Source of the DNA: GCA-003244245 sp964250265
GTDB lineage: Bacteria > Actinomycetota > Actinomycetes > Mycobacteriales > Pseudonocardiaceae
Direction: 5' to 3'
Length of the DNA stretch: 26,135 nt
Assembly (NCBI GenBank): GCA_964250265.1
Contig: CAXUFG010000049.1
Location: forward strand, 1-26,135
This document shows positions 7,010-15,835 of the stretch, piece after piece. Position 1 is the first letter of the stretch. Every line of letters starts with the position of its first letter. The notes beneath the pieces were generated by a model. It did not search any database. It worked only from the letters and a program-made list of their open reading frames with translations, and was not told the origin of the DNA. A program made the translations under genes and the position numbers.

Positions 7010-9025
7010 TCACAGCTCCACCGGATCGAGCTCGACCCGTAACGGATCAGCCAGCTTGCGGGCGCTGCGTCCGGCTTGCACCGCGGCCAATGCCATGGCC
7101 AAGGCGGATCCCTCGGAGCGGGGAACCCGCAGGAGCAGCCGCTCACGCTCACCCTCGGGTTCCCCTGGGACTGGTACCGGACCCAGCACTTCGGCACCAG
7201 CAGGCACGTCAAGACCCGCCAGCGTCTCCGGTGTGCCATCCAGTGCGGCCATCCGCACCGAGGGGGGGAAACCGAGCTCGGCGCGAGCGGCCAGCTCAGC
7301 TCGCGCGTGGCCAGCCGGATCCCATCGGACCAGCGCTTGCACTACGGTCAGCGAGGCGTCGGCGACCACGATGACCTGACCGCCATCGGCGGCCGGCTCG
7401 ACCATCGCTGCCGCGGCCATCCACCGGCGCAGCGCTTCTTCCGCCGCACGCAAGCTCGGACGGGCCAGCAGCGCGGCGGCATCCAACAACAACGCCGCCC
7501 CGTAGCGGGCCGGCGGCTCGACCCCGGGAGTGGAGACCACCAGCGCTGGCCCCGGCGGGATGACTGCGAGGACTTTCCTCTCACCAGAGCTTCCCCCACC
7601 AGAGGTATACAGCTGCACCCCGGGGAAGGCCCGGCCGAGCTCCTCAGCGGTGCGGCGGGCACCGATCACCGTCGCGCGCAACCGGGCGGAACCGCACGCG
7701 GGACACAGGTAACGAGCCTCCGGAACTCCGCACCACCGGCAAGCAACCTGCCCGGCGGCGAGCAGCGCCAGCGGCCCTACGCAGCGACGGCAGCGAGCCG
7801 GAGCCCGGCACTGCCCGCAGGCCAGCGCGGGAACGTAACCACGCCGGGGTACCTGCACCAGTACCGGCCGGCCGCGGCCCAGCGCCGCGCGGGCCGCGGC
7901 GAAGGCCACCGCGGGAAGTCGTGCCGCGCGGGCCATGGGGTCCCGCGCCAGCTGGGTGCCGTCCTCCCCGATCGCGGTGACCCGCGGTGCCTGGGCCCGC
8001 AGCACCTCCCGGGCAGCCACGATCTCATGTGCCCAGCCGGTGTCGACCGACAGTTGAGTCTCCGCGGTGCGCGCGTAGCCGGCCACCAGCAGCGCCGCGC
8101 CCTCCAAGACCGCACGCTGGCCCAGCACCACCCGGGTATGCGGGTAGGGGGCGCGAGGCTCGGCATGCAGATCGTCCCCGTCGTCCCACAGCACCATCAG
8201 ACCCAGATCGGCGACCGGGGCGAAGGCTGCCGCACGGGTGCCGACGACAACGCGCACCACACCCCGCCGCACCGCCAACCACCGGCGGTAGCGCAGCGCG
8301 GGTCCGGCCTCGGCCGCCAGGGTGACCACCGCGTCGGGCCCGGCCAGGGTGGCCACCGCGGCGTGCACCCGCGCGGTGTCCCGATGATCAGGCAACACCA
8401 GTAGAGCACCCCGCCCGGTGGCCGCGACCGTGACCGCGGCCTCGGCGAGCCGGGCGGCCCAGTCCTCCCCCGGCAATGCCTGCCAGCAGGCGTGCGCGGA
8501 ACGCCCCTGGTGCAGCGCGTCCAGGAAGGTGGGTCCGCGGGGGTAGCGCTGCCAGCCGCTCGTCTCGGGCCGTGGCGGTCGGTCTGCCGCGACCGCGCCA
8601 GGCTCGGCTTCGGTGCGTGCATGCCGTGGCGGCACCGCCAGCCGCAACACGTCGCTCATGGTGCCTGCGCATCGGTCGGCTACTGCCCGGGCCAGAGCGG
8701 CGACCTCCGGGCTGAGCACCGGCTCAGCGGAGACCACCCGGTCGATCCAGCCCAGCTGGCCCGGGTGATCGGATCGCTCGACCCGATTCAGCAACCACCC
8801 GTCCACCAGCCGCCCGGCGAAACGCACCCGAAGGCGCACACCGGGCAGCGCTGTCGCGCCGAGCTCAGCAGGCACTTGATAGTCGAAAGGACGGTCGAGG
8901 TGGGCCAACGGGGTATCCACGCACACCCGGGCGATGGGCAGCATGGTGGCCGGGATGCGCTGCCCGCGAGGGGACCGACCGACGCTCACCTTGGCGGGTC
9001 TACCAGAGCGCCCAGACCGCCCCAC
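7010..9025 (-). CDS. priA: Primosomal protein N' PriA, helicase-dead actinobacterial type
   Basis: Replication-restart protein of the primosome family. The N-terminal 3'-DNA-binding domain is recognisable (LPIARVCVDTPLAHLDRPFDY ... VRVRFAGRLVDGWLL). The eight zinc-binding cysteines are intact as four CxxC pairs: CGQC, CRRC, CRWC and CPAC. The Walker A GxGKT loop is absent, and the usual DEEH box reads WDDGDD, so it should lack helicase activity, as is usual for actinobacterial PriA. It probably acts as a DNA-binding or scaffold protein. The start is uncertain. GTG at 9025 is chosen because GGAG lies 5 nt upstream and it leaves 48 bp for divergent promoters. GTG 8989, ATG 8944 or ATG 9067 are alternatives. 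Length from 9025 is 671 residues. It leads into the def remnant, fmt and rsmB. Confidence 0.9.
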   Translation of the reverse strand: MGRSGRSGRPAKVSVGRSPRGQRIPATMLPIARVCVDTPLAHLDRPFDYQVPAELGATALPGVRLRVRFAGRLVDGWLLNRVERSDHPGQLGWIDRVVSAEPVLSPEVAALARAVADRCAGTMSDVLRLAVPPRHARTEAEPGAVAADRPPRPETSGWQRYPRGPTFLDALHQGRSAHACWQALPGEDWAARLAEAAVTVAATGRGALLVLPDHRDTARVHAAVATLAGPDAVVTLAAEAGPALRYRRWLAVRRGVVRVVVGTRAAAFAPVADLGLMVLWDDGDDLHAEPRAPYPHTRVVLGQRAVLEGAALLVAGYARTAETQLSVDTGWAHEIVAAREVLRAQAPRVTAIGEDGTQLARDPMARAARLPAVAFAAARAALGRGRPVLVQVPRRGYVPALACGQCRAPARCRRCVGPLALLAAGQVACRWCGVPEARYLCPACGSARLRATVIGARRTAEELGRAFPGVQLYTSGGGSSGERKVLAVIPPGPALVVSTPGVEPPARYGAALLLDAAALLARPSLRAAEEALRRWMAAAAMVEPAADGGQVIVVADASLTVVQALVRWDPAGHARAELAARAELGFPPSVRMAALDGTPETLAGLDVPAGAEVLGPVPVPGEPEGERERLLLRVPRSEGSALAMALAAVQAGRSARKLADPLRVELDPVEL

Positions 9026-9073
9026 GACGACTCCACGACGACCTTGTCGACGTGTCGCCTCTACCATCAGCAC

Positions 9074-9622
9074 ATGCCGGATACCTCTGCGGACTACAAC
9101 ACGATTGCTGACGCTTTTGGCGGCCGCCTCGAGGGCATGGCGACCGAGGGGTGGTCGGCGCCGACACCCTGCTCTGAATGGAGCGTCCGGGATCTTGTCG
9201 CCCACGTCATCGGGGTACACGGGCGGGTGATCGCAACACTGGACGCGGCGGAACCACTCGAGCCGGATCCGGCTGGGGATCTGCTGAAGCAGTGGTGGCA
9301 GGCGAGGGATCGCATCAGCGAGGCCCTCAATGACGAGGCTCGCGCCGCGAAGATCGTGAGCACCATGTTCGGCGAGCAGCCGTTCGCGTCCCTCGTCGGT
9401 AGCCTGTTGTGCGCGGATACGCTGATCCACACCTGGGATCTCGCCCGTGCGACCGGCCAGGACGAGCGACTCGATCCGGACGCGGTGTCGAAGATCATGG
9501 CGATGCTCGTCCCCCTTGATGACGCGATACGCAGCCCCAGCGGGTTCGCTGCGAAGATCACGCCCGCAGCGGACGCGGACGAACAGACGAAGCTGCTGAA
9601 CTTCTGCGGCCGCACCGGTTGA
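9074..9622 (+). CDS. TIGR03086-type maleylpyruvate isomerase-like (DinB superfamily) protein
   Basis: A 182-residue soluble protein of the mycothiol-dependent maleylpyruvate isomerase N-terminal (MDMPI_N) group within the DinB fold superfamily. Seen in it are WSAPTPCSEWSVRDLVAHV, with the conserved Trp, Cys and His, and DTLIHTWDLARATGQDE, the family signature whose His is a predicted metal ligand. Members are abundant in actinobacteria. Some are metal- and mycothiol-dependent transferases or isomerases, but most have no known substrate, and none can be assigned here. The start is ATG at 9074, where MPDTSADYN begins a typical N-terminus; no strong ribosome site is seen, so the transcript may be nearly leaderless. 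It is divergent from priA and converges on the response regulator gene. Confidence 0.8.
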   Translation: MPDTSADYNTIADAFGGRLEGMATEGWSAPTPCSEWSVRDLVAHVIGVHGRVIATLDAAEPLEPDPAGDLLKQWWQARDRISEALNDEARAAKIVSTMFGEQPFASLVGSLLCADTLIHTWDLARATGQDERLDPDAVSKIMAMLVPLDDAIRSPSGFAAKITPAADADEQTKLLNFCGRTG

Positions 9623-9655
9623 CCTGGGCCAGACGGCAGCGACCGCATGCTTCCG

Positions 9656-10324
9656 TCATGGGCCGGGCGGCTGCACCAGGCCACTGTGGTAGGCAAAGAC
9701 GACAAGCTGGGCCCGGTCGCGGGCACCGACCTTCATCATGGCTCGAGCGACGTGTGTTTTCGTGGTGGCCGGGCTGATCACCAGCTGGGTGGCGATCTCG
9801 GCGTTGTCCAGGCCGTGCGCGGCCAGCGCAGTGACCTCGCGCTCGCGTTGGGTGAGCCGGGCGAGCCGGGCGACGCCTTCGGCGCCGCGCCGAGGTCCGG
9901 CGGTGAACGCGGCGATCAGCGTCCGGGTGACGCTGGGAGACAGCAAGGCATCGCCAGCAGCCACCACCCGGACCGCGCAGCGCAGGTCCTCCGGTTCGAT
10001 GTCTTTGAGCAGGAAACCACTGGCTCCGGCGCGCAGCGCGGAAAATACGTACTCGTCGACCTCGAACGTGGTGAGAACGATGACTCGCACGGCGCTGAGT
10101 GCGGGGTCGGCGCAGATCAACCGGGTGGCCTCGATCCCGTCAAGCCGGGGCATCCGGATATCCATCAGCACGACATCGGGACGAGTCCGACGGACAATCT
10201 CAAGGCCCCCGTGGCCGTCGGGTGCCTCCCCGACCACCTCGATGTCCTCGGTGTGCGATAGCAATGCGCGAAAGCCGGCCCGGACCAGTGCCTGATCGTC
10301 GACCAGTGCGATCCGCACTGTCAT
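9656..10324 (-). CDS. Two-component response regulator, NarL/LuxR type
   Basis: Transcription factor of 222 residues. The receiver domain has the acidic pair D9-D10 (RIALVDDQ), phospho-acceptor D55 (VVLMDIRMP), T85 or T86 (VIVLTTF) and K107 (GFLLKDI), so it should be phosphorylatable. The C-terminal LuxR-type helix-turn-helix runs from LTQREREVTALAAHG through NAEIATQLVISPATTKTHV. The ATG overlaps the kinase stop codon by ATGA at 10321-10324, showing translational coupling with the sensor kinase. Since the multicopper oxidase gene lies at the head of the same run, the oxidase is a natural candidate target. That link is inferred from position only. Confidence 0.93.
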   Translation of the reverse strand: MTVRIALVDDQALVRAGFRALLSHTEDIEVVGEAPDGHGGLEIVRRTRPDVVLMDIRMPRLDGIEATRLICADPALSAVRVIVLTTFEVDEYVFSALRAGASGFLLKDIEPEDLRCAVRVVAAGDALLSPSVTRTLIAAFTAGPRRGAEGVARLARLTQREREVTALAAHGLDNAEIATQLVISPATTKTHVARAMMKVGARDRAQLVVFAYHSGLVQPPGP

Positions 10325-11508
10325 GTTGATCCCCTGATCGGTAACCGCGCGGCGACCCGGAACCCACTACCCGGGATCGGTCCGGCATTGAGCGTGCCAC
10401 CGAGCGCGCGGGCCCGTTCCCGCATTCCCACCAGTCCATGGGCGGCAGGCTGCGGCTCATCGTGGGTGGCAGTGGCGGCGGCCACCATAGGGCCGTCGTC
10501 GATCACCTCCACGGTGACCTCGTCGCGGCCGAAGCCGATCTGCACCGCTGCTGTGCGCGCTGCGGAGTGCCGGATGGTGTTGGTGAGTGCCTCCTGCACG
10601 ATCCGGTAGATCGCCAGCTCGAGCGCGGCCGGGAGCCCATCGGCTGCACCGCTGGTGACGAGCCGGACACTCACCCCGGCGGCACACGCTTGATCGACCA
10701 GTTGGGGCAGCCGCCCCAGCCCAGGTGCAGGCGCAGCGACCCGGTCGGTTTCGGCGGCCCTGAGCAAGACCAGCGTGCTGCGCAGTTCGGTCATCGCGTC
10801 CCTGGCCGCGTTGCGCACGGTGGCCAACGCGGCCCGGGTCTCCTCAGGACGGTGCTCGAGCGCATCGGCGCCGGCAGCAGCCTGCACGGCGATCACAGTG
10901 ATGGTGTGCGCCAGCACGTCGTGCAGCTCGCGGGCGATATCCAAGCGCTCCTCGACCAGCACGCGCCGCGCCTCCTCTGCTGCGGTCTGCCGCACGGTCC
11001 TGAGTTGTTCCTCGACCGCGACGCGGCGGGCACGGGCCGCCTCACCCATTGCGGCAGCGGCGATCAACCCGGTCGGCGGGCCAAGGAGGGCGCCGACGTT
11101 GAAGCGAGCCGGATCCGGCGGCAGCAGCGGGATCAGGCCGATGGCGCCGATAACGGCCGTGGCCAGCAGCAGCCGCCGACCGGTGGCATAAGCGGTTACC
11201 GCGTGAACCGCGAAGAACATGGCGACCGCCGGAGCCAGGCCTGGGTAGCCGGCTAAGTGGTAAAGCAGGCAAAGCGCGAGGATTCCGGCGGCGGCAACCA
11301 GCGGGGCGGGGCGCCTCCAGGCGAGCATCCCGGCCGTCGCGATGGCGATCAGGTAGGCGTCCGCCGCCGGTAGCAGCGGTCGCGCAGCCTCGGCGAGCTC
11401 GGCTGCCACCCCAGCGACCCCGAGCACAGCCGCGATCCCCATGAACGCCCCGTCGAGGGCGGCAGGCTTGCGCAGCCAGATCATCCGGGTCGCGTCCAGG
11501 CCGGTCAT
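10321..11508 (-). CDS. Two-component sensor histidine kinase, HisKA_3 type
   Basis: Membrane kinase of 395 residues. The N-terminal half, about residues 20-155, is very hydrophobic and holds roughly four to five transmembrane segments with no large external sensor domain. So it probably senses a membrane or intramembrane signal. A coiled linker follows (ARARRVAVEEQLRTVRQ). The dimerisation and phospho-acceptor helix has ELHDVLAHTITVI with H196. The HATPase domain shows the N box QEALTNTIRHS (N310), DDGP, and HGLVGMRERARALGG. ATG at 11508 is preferred because it lies 16 nt after the oxidase stop. The open frame to 11562 would overlap the oxidase by 38 nt. The stop overlaps the regulator start (ATGA). 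Signal unknown. Confidence 0.9.
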   Translation of the reverse strand: MTGLDATRMIWLRKPAALDGAFMGIAAVLGVAGVAAELAEAARPLLPAADAYLIAIATAGMLAWRRPAPLVAAAGILALCLLYHLAGYPGLAPAVAMFFAVHAVTAYATGRRLLLATAVIGAIGLIPLLPPDPARFNVGALLGPPTGLIAAAAMGEAARARRVAVEEQLRTVRQTAAEEARRVLVEERLDIARELHDVLAHTITVIAVQAAAGADALEHRPEETRAALATVRNAARDAMTELRSTLVLLRAAETDRVAAPAPGLGRLPQLVDQACAAGVSVRLVTSGAADGLPAALELAIYRIVQEALTNTIRHSAARTAAVQIGFGRDEVTVEVIDDGPMVAAATATHDEPQPAAHGLVGMRERARALGGTLNAGPIPGSGFRVAARLPIRGST

Positions 11509-11524
11509 TCTCGCCCACCACCGA

Positions 11525-13438
11525 TCATTCGGGGATGTTTCCAGATCGGTCGCCCATCTCAAACGGCGTGGTCACGCCAGCGTAGTTGATCGTCATGCTC
11601 ATCCCCATCGAGGCGTGCAGCAGCACGTGGCAGTGGTGCATCCAGATTCCGGGGTTGTCAGCCAGGAATGCCACGTCCACGGTCTGATGTGGTCCGACCA
11701 GGACGGTGTCCAGGTGCACCGGGCTGCCCTTCACCGGGCGACCGTCCACACCCAGCACCGTCATCACGTGCCCGTGCAGGTGCATCGGGTGAAACTCGCC
11801 GGTGTCGTTGACCATGTGCAAGCCCACCAGTTGGCCGGTGTGCACGAGAATCGGTGGCACGTGCGGCGAGGCCGCCCCGTTGATCCGGTGCACCAGCGCG
11901 ATCCCGCCGTCGTGGAAACCAGGTCCCTCACTGAGCACCACGGGCGCGGTGAGCGCAGCCGGCCCGGTCGTCGGGTCCACGGCAGGCTCGCCATAGCGCA
12001 GCGGGTCGAAGGCGGGGACAGCGGCGGGATCGACGGGTACCGGCGGCGCACCCGGACCGACGGTAACCGATTCGCCCGCCCTGGCCTCGGGGCCGAAGAA
12101 GCGCTCCAGCAGTGAGGGTGTGCCCGCGATCCGGGAGTCGACCAGCCGCACCGCGTTGGAGGCCGGCATGGTGAAGACCAGGTCGGCGCGCTGGCCCATG
12201 CCGAGCACCAACCGCTGCGGGCCCAGCGGCTGCGGACCGTTGAGGTCGTGACCGTCCAGCGCGACTACCTGGTAGGGGGCGCCGAGCAGCACCGGCGCCT
12301 CGGAGGTGCCATCCATACCGGGCGCGACCGCGTCGATCACCCGCAGCCGCACCGTCTGCCCAGGCCGGGCAGCAACATGCAGGTCGCCGGTGGTGCCGTT
12401 GACCGCGATCGCGTTCGACCCGTTGACGGCATTGTGCAGCAGGACGGTCGCCTCGACGTTCTCGGCGACGTGCCCGCCCGGCGGTTCGACAATCAGCGCA
12501 CCGAATAGACCGGCCTGGATCTGATTCTCGGTGTCCTGGTGGGAGTGGTACCAGTAAGTGCCGGCATCTGATGCCACGAACTCGTAGATGAACGACTGCC
12601 CCGGCGCCACCGCGTCCTGGGTGATGCCCGCGACGCCGTCCTCCGCAGCCGGCACCCGCACCCCGTGCCAGTGCAGCGTCGTCGCGACCGGCAGGTGGTT
12701 AACCAAACTCACCCGGACCCGGTCGCCTTGAGCCACCCGCAACTCGGGACCGGGGACGGTGCCGTTGTAGGTGTAGGTGGGTCGGCCGCCGGCAGTGCTG
12801 GCCTGCGCGGTGAGGGTAAAGCTCTTCACCGGTTCACGTCCGGGTGCCGCGACGAGCTTGGTGATCGGGACGCCGCCGGGGTCATCGGCGAGAGCCGCGG
12901 CGGAGAACGCCGCCGGCATCCCGGCCAGCCCGGTTCCGGCGCCGATGAACGCCGCGATGGCCACCACCAGCACTACGGGCGCCGCAGCCAGCACGGTTGT
13001 CCCCCACCGCCGCTCGCGCGGTCTGGGCTGGCGCAGCGCCAGCGCCGCCCAGACCGGCAGGGACAGGCCCTCCAGCGCTACACAGACCAGATCAGGTACT
13101 CCGACTGGCTCGGGGGTTCCCGGTTCCGGTCCGAACGGCAGGCCGATCGTGCGCGAGATCAGCCAGAGCAGCACCAGCGCGGCGGTGCCCCATACCGCGG
13201 CCATGAACAACCGGCGCCGGGGCCGCATCATCAGCCCTGTTGCCACAACCGCCTGGCCGGCCCCCACCACCAGGAAGAACACTCCGAACGGCGGGTACTC
13301 GTTCAGGTGCTCCGGCACAACGGCGAGGTGCACCGCCGCCGCCCCCGCAGTCAGCACTCCGGCGGTCACCAGAGCCAGCGGGCTGTGCCGTGAAGGCCAT
13401 GGAGTCCCCGTGGATGGTTTCAACGCATCGATCGCCAT
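11525..13438 (-). CDS. Membrane-anchored multicopper oxidase
   Basis: Predicted copper enzyme of about 637 residues that oxidises a substrate with four-electron reduction of O2 to water, outside the membrane. Residues about 18-180 contain some four to five hydrophobic segments. The cupredoxin part follows from about 195 (TYTYNGTVPGPELRV). All copper motifs are present: HWHG (about 256-259), YWYHSHQ (296-301), HPMHLHGH (about 550-557) and HHCHVLLHASMGM (about 601-613). The C and the final M fit a type 1 site. The N-terminal membrane domain fused to the oxidase is a variation seen in some actinobacteria. ATG 13438 is chosen because the frame upstream to 13606 does not look coding; the ribosome site is weak. 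It heads an operon with the kinase and regulator. Substrate unknown; copper detoxification or phenol or metal oxidation are possibilities. Confidence 0.9.
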   Translation of the reverse strand: MAIDALKPSTGTPWPSRHSPLALVTAGVLTAGAAAVHLAVVPEHLNEYPPFGVFFLVVGAGQAVVATGLMMRPRRRLFMAAVWGTAALVLLWLISRTIGLPFGPEPGTPEPVGVPDLVCVALEGLSLPVWAALALRQPRPRERRWGTTVLAAAPVVLVVAIAAFIGAGTGLAGMPAAFSAAALADDPGGVPITKLVAAPGREPVKSFTLTAQASTAGGRPTYTYNGTVPGPELRVAQGDRVRVSLVNHLPVATTLHWHGVRVPAAEDGVAGITQDAVAPGQSFIYEFVASDAGTYWYHSHQDTENQIQAGLFGALIVEPPGGHVAENVEATVLLHNAVNGSNAIAVNGTTGDLHVAARPGQTVRLRVIDAVAPGMDGTSEAPVLLGAPYQVVALDGHDLNGPQPLGPQRLVLGMGQRADLVFTMPASNAVRLVDSRIAGTPSLLERFFGPEARAGESVTVGPGAPPVPVDPAAVPAFDPLRYGEPAVDPTTGPAALTAPVVLSEGPGFHDGGIALVHRINGAASPHVPPILVHTGQLVGLHMVNDTGEFHPMHLHGHVMTVLGVDGRPVKGSPVHLDTVLVGPHQTVDVAFLADNPGIWMHHCHVLLHASMGMSMTINYAGVTTPFEMGDRSGNIPE

Positions 13439-13686
13439 GGCAGCACCGTCACAGCTGAACCAACCTGCGTCGTCCCGCCAGCGTGGCGCGGCCACTACCC
13501 CATCAGCTGTATCCGATGGCGCAGCTACTACCACCACAGCAGTAACCGACCCAGTTCTGCGTGCATGCTTGTGGTCGTCGGTCGCGGAGCCCGCACAGTG
13601 CTCCACCTCACCGCGATCGGTTCCTCACCTGCCGCAACACCGTGCGTTCGGCGTTTCGGACTGTGGTGAACTGGGTACGAGTATTC
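13439..13686. promoter_or_regulatory. Divergent intergenic region
   Basis: About 250 bp between the divergent multicopper oxidase gene (minus) and the six-gene plus-strand run, so promoters for both units must lie here or inside the first codons. I see no clear consensus promoter, operator palindrome or riboswitch. The open frames extending into this region on both strands have no family resemblance. Confidence 0.4.
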
Positions 13687-14403
13687 GTGACCGAATTCGA
13701 CATCCCGGATTTCGGTGCTTGTTCCCCGCCCCCGGTTGCGGTGGTCTACAGCGACGATTTCACAGGGCCGGCGGACGGGGACGACACCGGCGCAGTGTCA
13801 GCGATGCTGGCGTCGGTCGCGGGTTGGCACTTCCGGGTGATCACGGCCGGACCGAACGGGACAATGCCGGTGCTCGAGGCGTTGGCGCGACCCGAGGTGC
13901 GGCTCTACGCGCAGCCGGGCGCTGACGGCGATGACGACGACGCCTACCGCCGGCAACAGCGCGACAAGCCCGCGATCAAGCACTTCGTCCGCGACGGGGG
14001 ACGTTATCTGGGTATCTGCATGGGCGGGTTCCTGGCCGAACCGGGCCACTTCAACGTGTTCTCAGGCCGGGTCAACGAGTACTACTCCTCTCGCGGGGCA
14101 TCGGTGACCACGGCGGACGCCGCCGTGATCCCGGTGATCTGGCGCGGCGCGCGGCGTGCGATGTACTTCCAGGACGGGGGCTACATGATCCCCCGACGCA
14201 AGTCCACCGGAATCACCGTCCTGGCCCGCTACACCAACGGAGCGATCGCGGCGCTCGTCGCGAACTACGGTCGGGGCAAGGTCGGCCTGTGCGGCCCGCA
14301 TCCCGAGGCTCCAACGGAGTGGTACCGGGAGGGGAACCTCAGTTATGGCGGGTCGACTCAAGACCTCGGCGATGACCTCATCAACACCCTCATGGCGCCC
14401 TGA
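13687..14403 (+). CDS. BPL_N-domain (class I amidotransferase-like) protein
   Basis: A protein of about 238 residues resembling the biotin-protein-ligase N-terminal domain (BPL_N), a class I glutamine amidotransferase-like fold often found alone in actinobacteria. The nucleophile elbow is GRYLGICMGGFLAE, with Cys in place. A candidate His-Glu pair lies in GKVGLCGPHPEAPTEWY, so the catalytic triad may be complete. No signal peptide or membrane segment is evident. GTG at 13687 (VTEFDIPDFG) is the chosen start; the frame opens at 13561 and the ribosome site is weak, so the N-terminus is uncertain. The end overlaps the M1 peptidase start by about 59 nt, so the two are surely co-transcribed. Substrate and role in the locus are unknown; hydrolysis or transfer of an amide or peptide would fit. 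Confidence 0.75.
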   Translation: MTEFDIPDFGACSPPPVAVVYSDDFTGPADGDDTGAVSAMLASVAGWHFRVITAGPNGTMPVLEALARPEVRLYAQPGADGDDDDAYRRQQRDKPAIKHFVRDGGRYLGICMGGFLAEPGHFNVFSGRVNEYYSSRGASVTTADAAVIPVIWRGARRAMYFQDGGYMIPRRKSTGITVLARYTNGAIAALVANYGRGKVGLCGPHPEAPTEWYREGNLSYGGSTQDLGDDLINTLMAP

Positions 14404-15835
14404 GGTGGCGCGGAGGCCGGGAAGAGCGTTATCGCTGGTGTGCGCCGCGGCGGTCATCTCGGTGCTGGTCCCGTCGTGCGTACGGGCCGCTTCTGCGACC
14501 GGTCCGGGCAGCTATGCGGCGAGCCTGTGGCCGCAGCGCCCCGTCGTCGAGCTGTCCTTCGATGTGGCGCCGGACCTGCGCTCCGCCAGCGGCCGGGAGT
14601 CGGTTGTGTTCACCCCGGATATCCGAACGTGTGAGCTGGTGTTCCGGGCCTGGCCGAACAACCCCACCATGGCGAAGACCGGCTCCGCGCTCACGATCAC
14701 CGCCACCAGCGTGGACGGTCGCCCGGTCACCAGCGAGATCAGCCCCGCCGGATCCCCGCCCGGCTCGCCGGGCACTCTCATCCAGCTCCCCTTGGCCCGA
14801 TGCCTTGAACCCGGCCAATCGGTGCGGGCCGACCTCGGGTTCCGGCTGACCATCGGCGCAGACGCCGACGAGCGGGTCGGCTACTCCCCCAGCACCCAGA
14901 CGGCCTGGTTCGGCTCGGGTTTCCCGCTGCTGGCCTGGATCCGGGGCAACGGGTGGGCCCGTGATCCTGCGGTACCGATGAACGGCGAGACCGCCGCCAG
15001 CGAGGATTTCGTGCTCTCCAGCCTGTCGGTAACCGCGCCCACGGACTACCGGGTGATGGGCACCGGTGTGGCAGCCGGTGACACTGCCGGTAGCGGCGCT
15101 ACCACGACCACCCACCGGTTCACCGCCCCAGCGGTCCGAGACGTCGCAGTAGCGGTCGGCCGCTACGACATCCTGGATCGCGACGTCGGGGGCGTGCGCC
15201 TGCACCTGGCTACCCCACACGGTGGTACCAAGACCGATCCACAGCAGTGGGCCGACGAGATCGGCAAGGCAATCACCTCGCTCACCCCGGTTCTCGGACC
15301 GTTTCCCTACCCCGAGCTCTGGGTCACGATCACTCCGGGCCAAAGCGATGGCACCGAGTACCCGGCCGCGCTGCAGTTCAGCGATGCCAACCGTCGCGAA
15401 CTACCGGCCTTGGTCGCCCACGAGGTCTCCCACCAGTGGTTCTACTCCCTGGTAGGTAACAACCAGGCCGAGCACCCCTGGCTCGACGAGTCGCTGGCCA
15501 CCTTTGGAGAGAGCATCGCCAGCGGCGACGGGAAGGATTACCGGTCTAGCGACATTTCCCGGCGGGTGGTCGGTCTGATGGGAGAGCCGATGACTTACTG
15601 GGCCGACCATGGCGGTTTCGACCGCTACACCGAGGGCGTCTACAACCAGGGCGCCGCCGTGCTCCTGCAAGCCCGCCGCCAGGTCGGCGCCGACCGATTC
15701 GACACCGCCCTGCGCTCGTACATCGGGGCGAACGCGCATCGGGTCGCTACCCCGGCCGAGTTCACCCAGGCCTTCGCCGACCAGCCCCAGGTGCTCGACT
15801 TGCTCAGCCGCGCCGGCGCCCTACCCAGCCCGTGA
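14345..15835 (+). CDS. Secreted or lipid-anchored M1 family zinc metallopeptidase
   Basis: Predicted gluzincin aminopeptidase of 496 residues. The zinc site HEVSHQ (H359, E360, H363) is followed 18 residues later by the third ligand E382 in WLDESLATFGE, the M1 arrangement. GTEYPA at about 336-341 occupies the place of the usual GAMEN-type exopeptidase motif. Basic residues (RRPGR) and a hydrophobic run (ALSLVCAAAVISVLVPSC) at about 24-45 form a signal sequence. VPSC is an imperfect lipobox, so lipoprotein anchoring is possible. ATG 14345 has GGAGGGG 10 nt upstream; GTG 14405 is a plausible alternative nearer the signal peptide. It overlaps the BPL_N gene upstream and the PucR gene downstream (GTGA). 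Known epsilon-polylysine-degrading enzymes of Streptomyces belong to M1. A polymer-hydrolysing or self-protection role here is inferred. Confidence 0.88.
   Translation: MAGRLKTSAMTSSTPSWRPEVARRPGRALSLVCAAAVISVLVPSCVRAASATGPGSYAASLWPQRPVVELSFDVAPDLRSASGRESVVFTPDIRTCELVFRAWPNNPTMAKTGSALTITATSVDGRPVTSEISPAGSPPGSPGTLIQLPLARCLEPGQSVRADLGFRLTIGADADERVGYSPSTQTAWFGSGFPLLAWIRGNGWARDPAVPMNGETAASEDFVLSSLSVTAPTDYRVMGTGVAAGDTAGSGATTTTHRFTAPAVRDVAVAVGRYDILDRDVGGVRLHLATPHGGTKTDPQQWADEIGKAITSLTPVLGPFPYPELWVTITPGQSDGTEYPAALQFSDANRRELPALVAHEVSHQWFYSLVGNNQAEHPWLDESLATFGESIASGDGKDYRSSDISRRVVGLMGEPMTYWADHGGFDRYTEGVYNQGAAVLLQARRQVGADRFDTALRSYIGANAHRVATPAEFTQAFADQPQVLDLLSRAGALPSP

Noticed and set aside
7076..8404. 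442-codon plus-strand open frame opposite priA
   Set aside because: Antisense shadow of priA; low-complexity composition, while the minus strand encodes the zinc-binding PriA motifs.
7010..9025. Loss of PriA helicase motifs as a novelty
   Set aside because: Absence of Walker A and DEEH motifs is the common state of PriA in actinobacteria.
9623..9655. Possible terminator between the MDMPI-like gene and the response regulator gene
   Set aside because: Only a weak 5-bp GACGG/CCGTC pairing with a long loop and no T-run is visible.
13561..13686. N-terminal extension of the BPL_N protein from ATG 13561
   Set aside because: The 42 extra residues are Arg/His-rich with no family similarity and lie in the divergent promoter gap.
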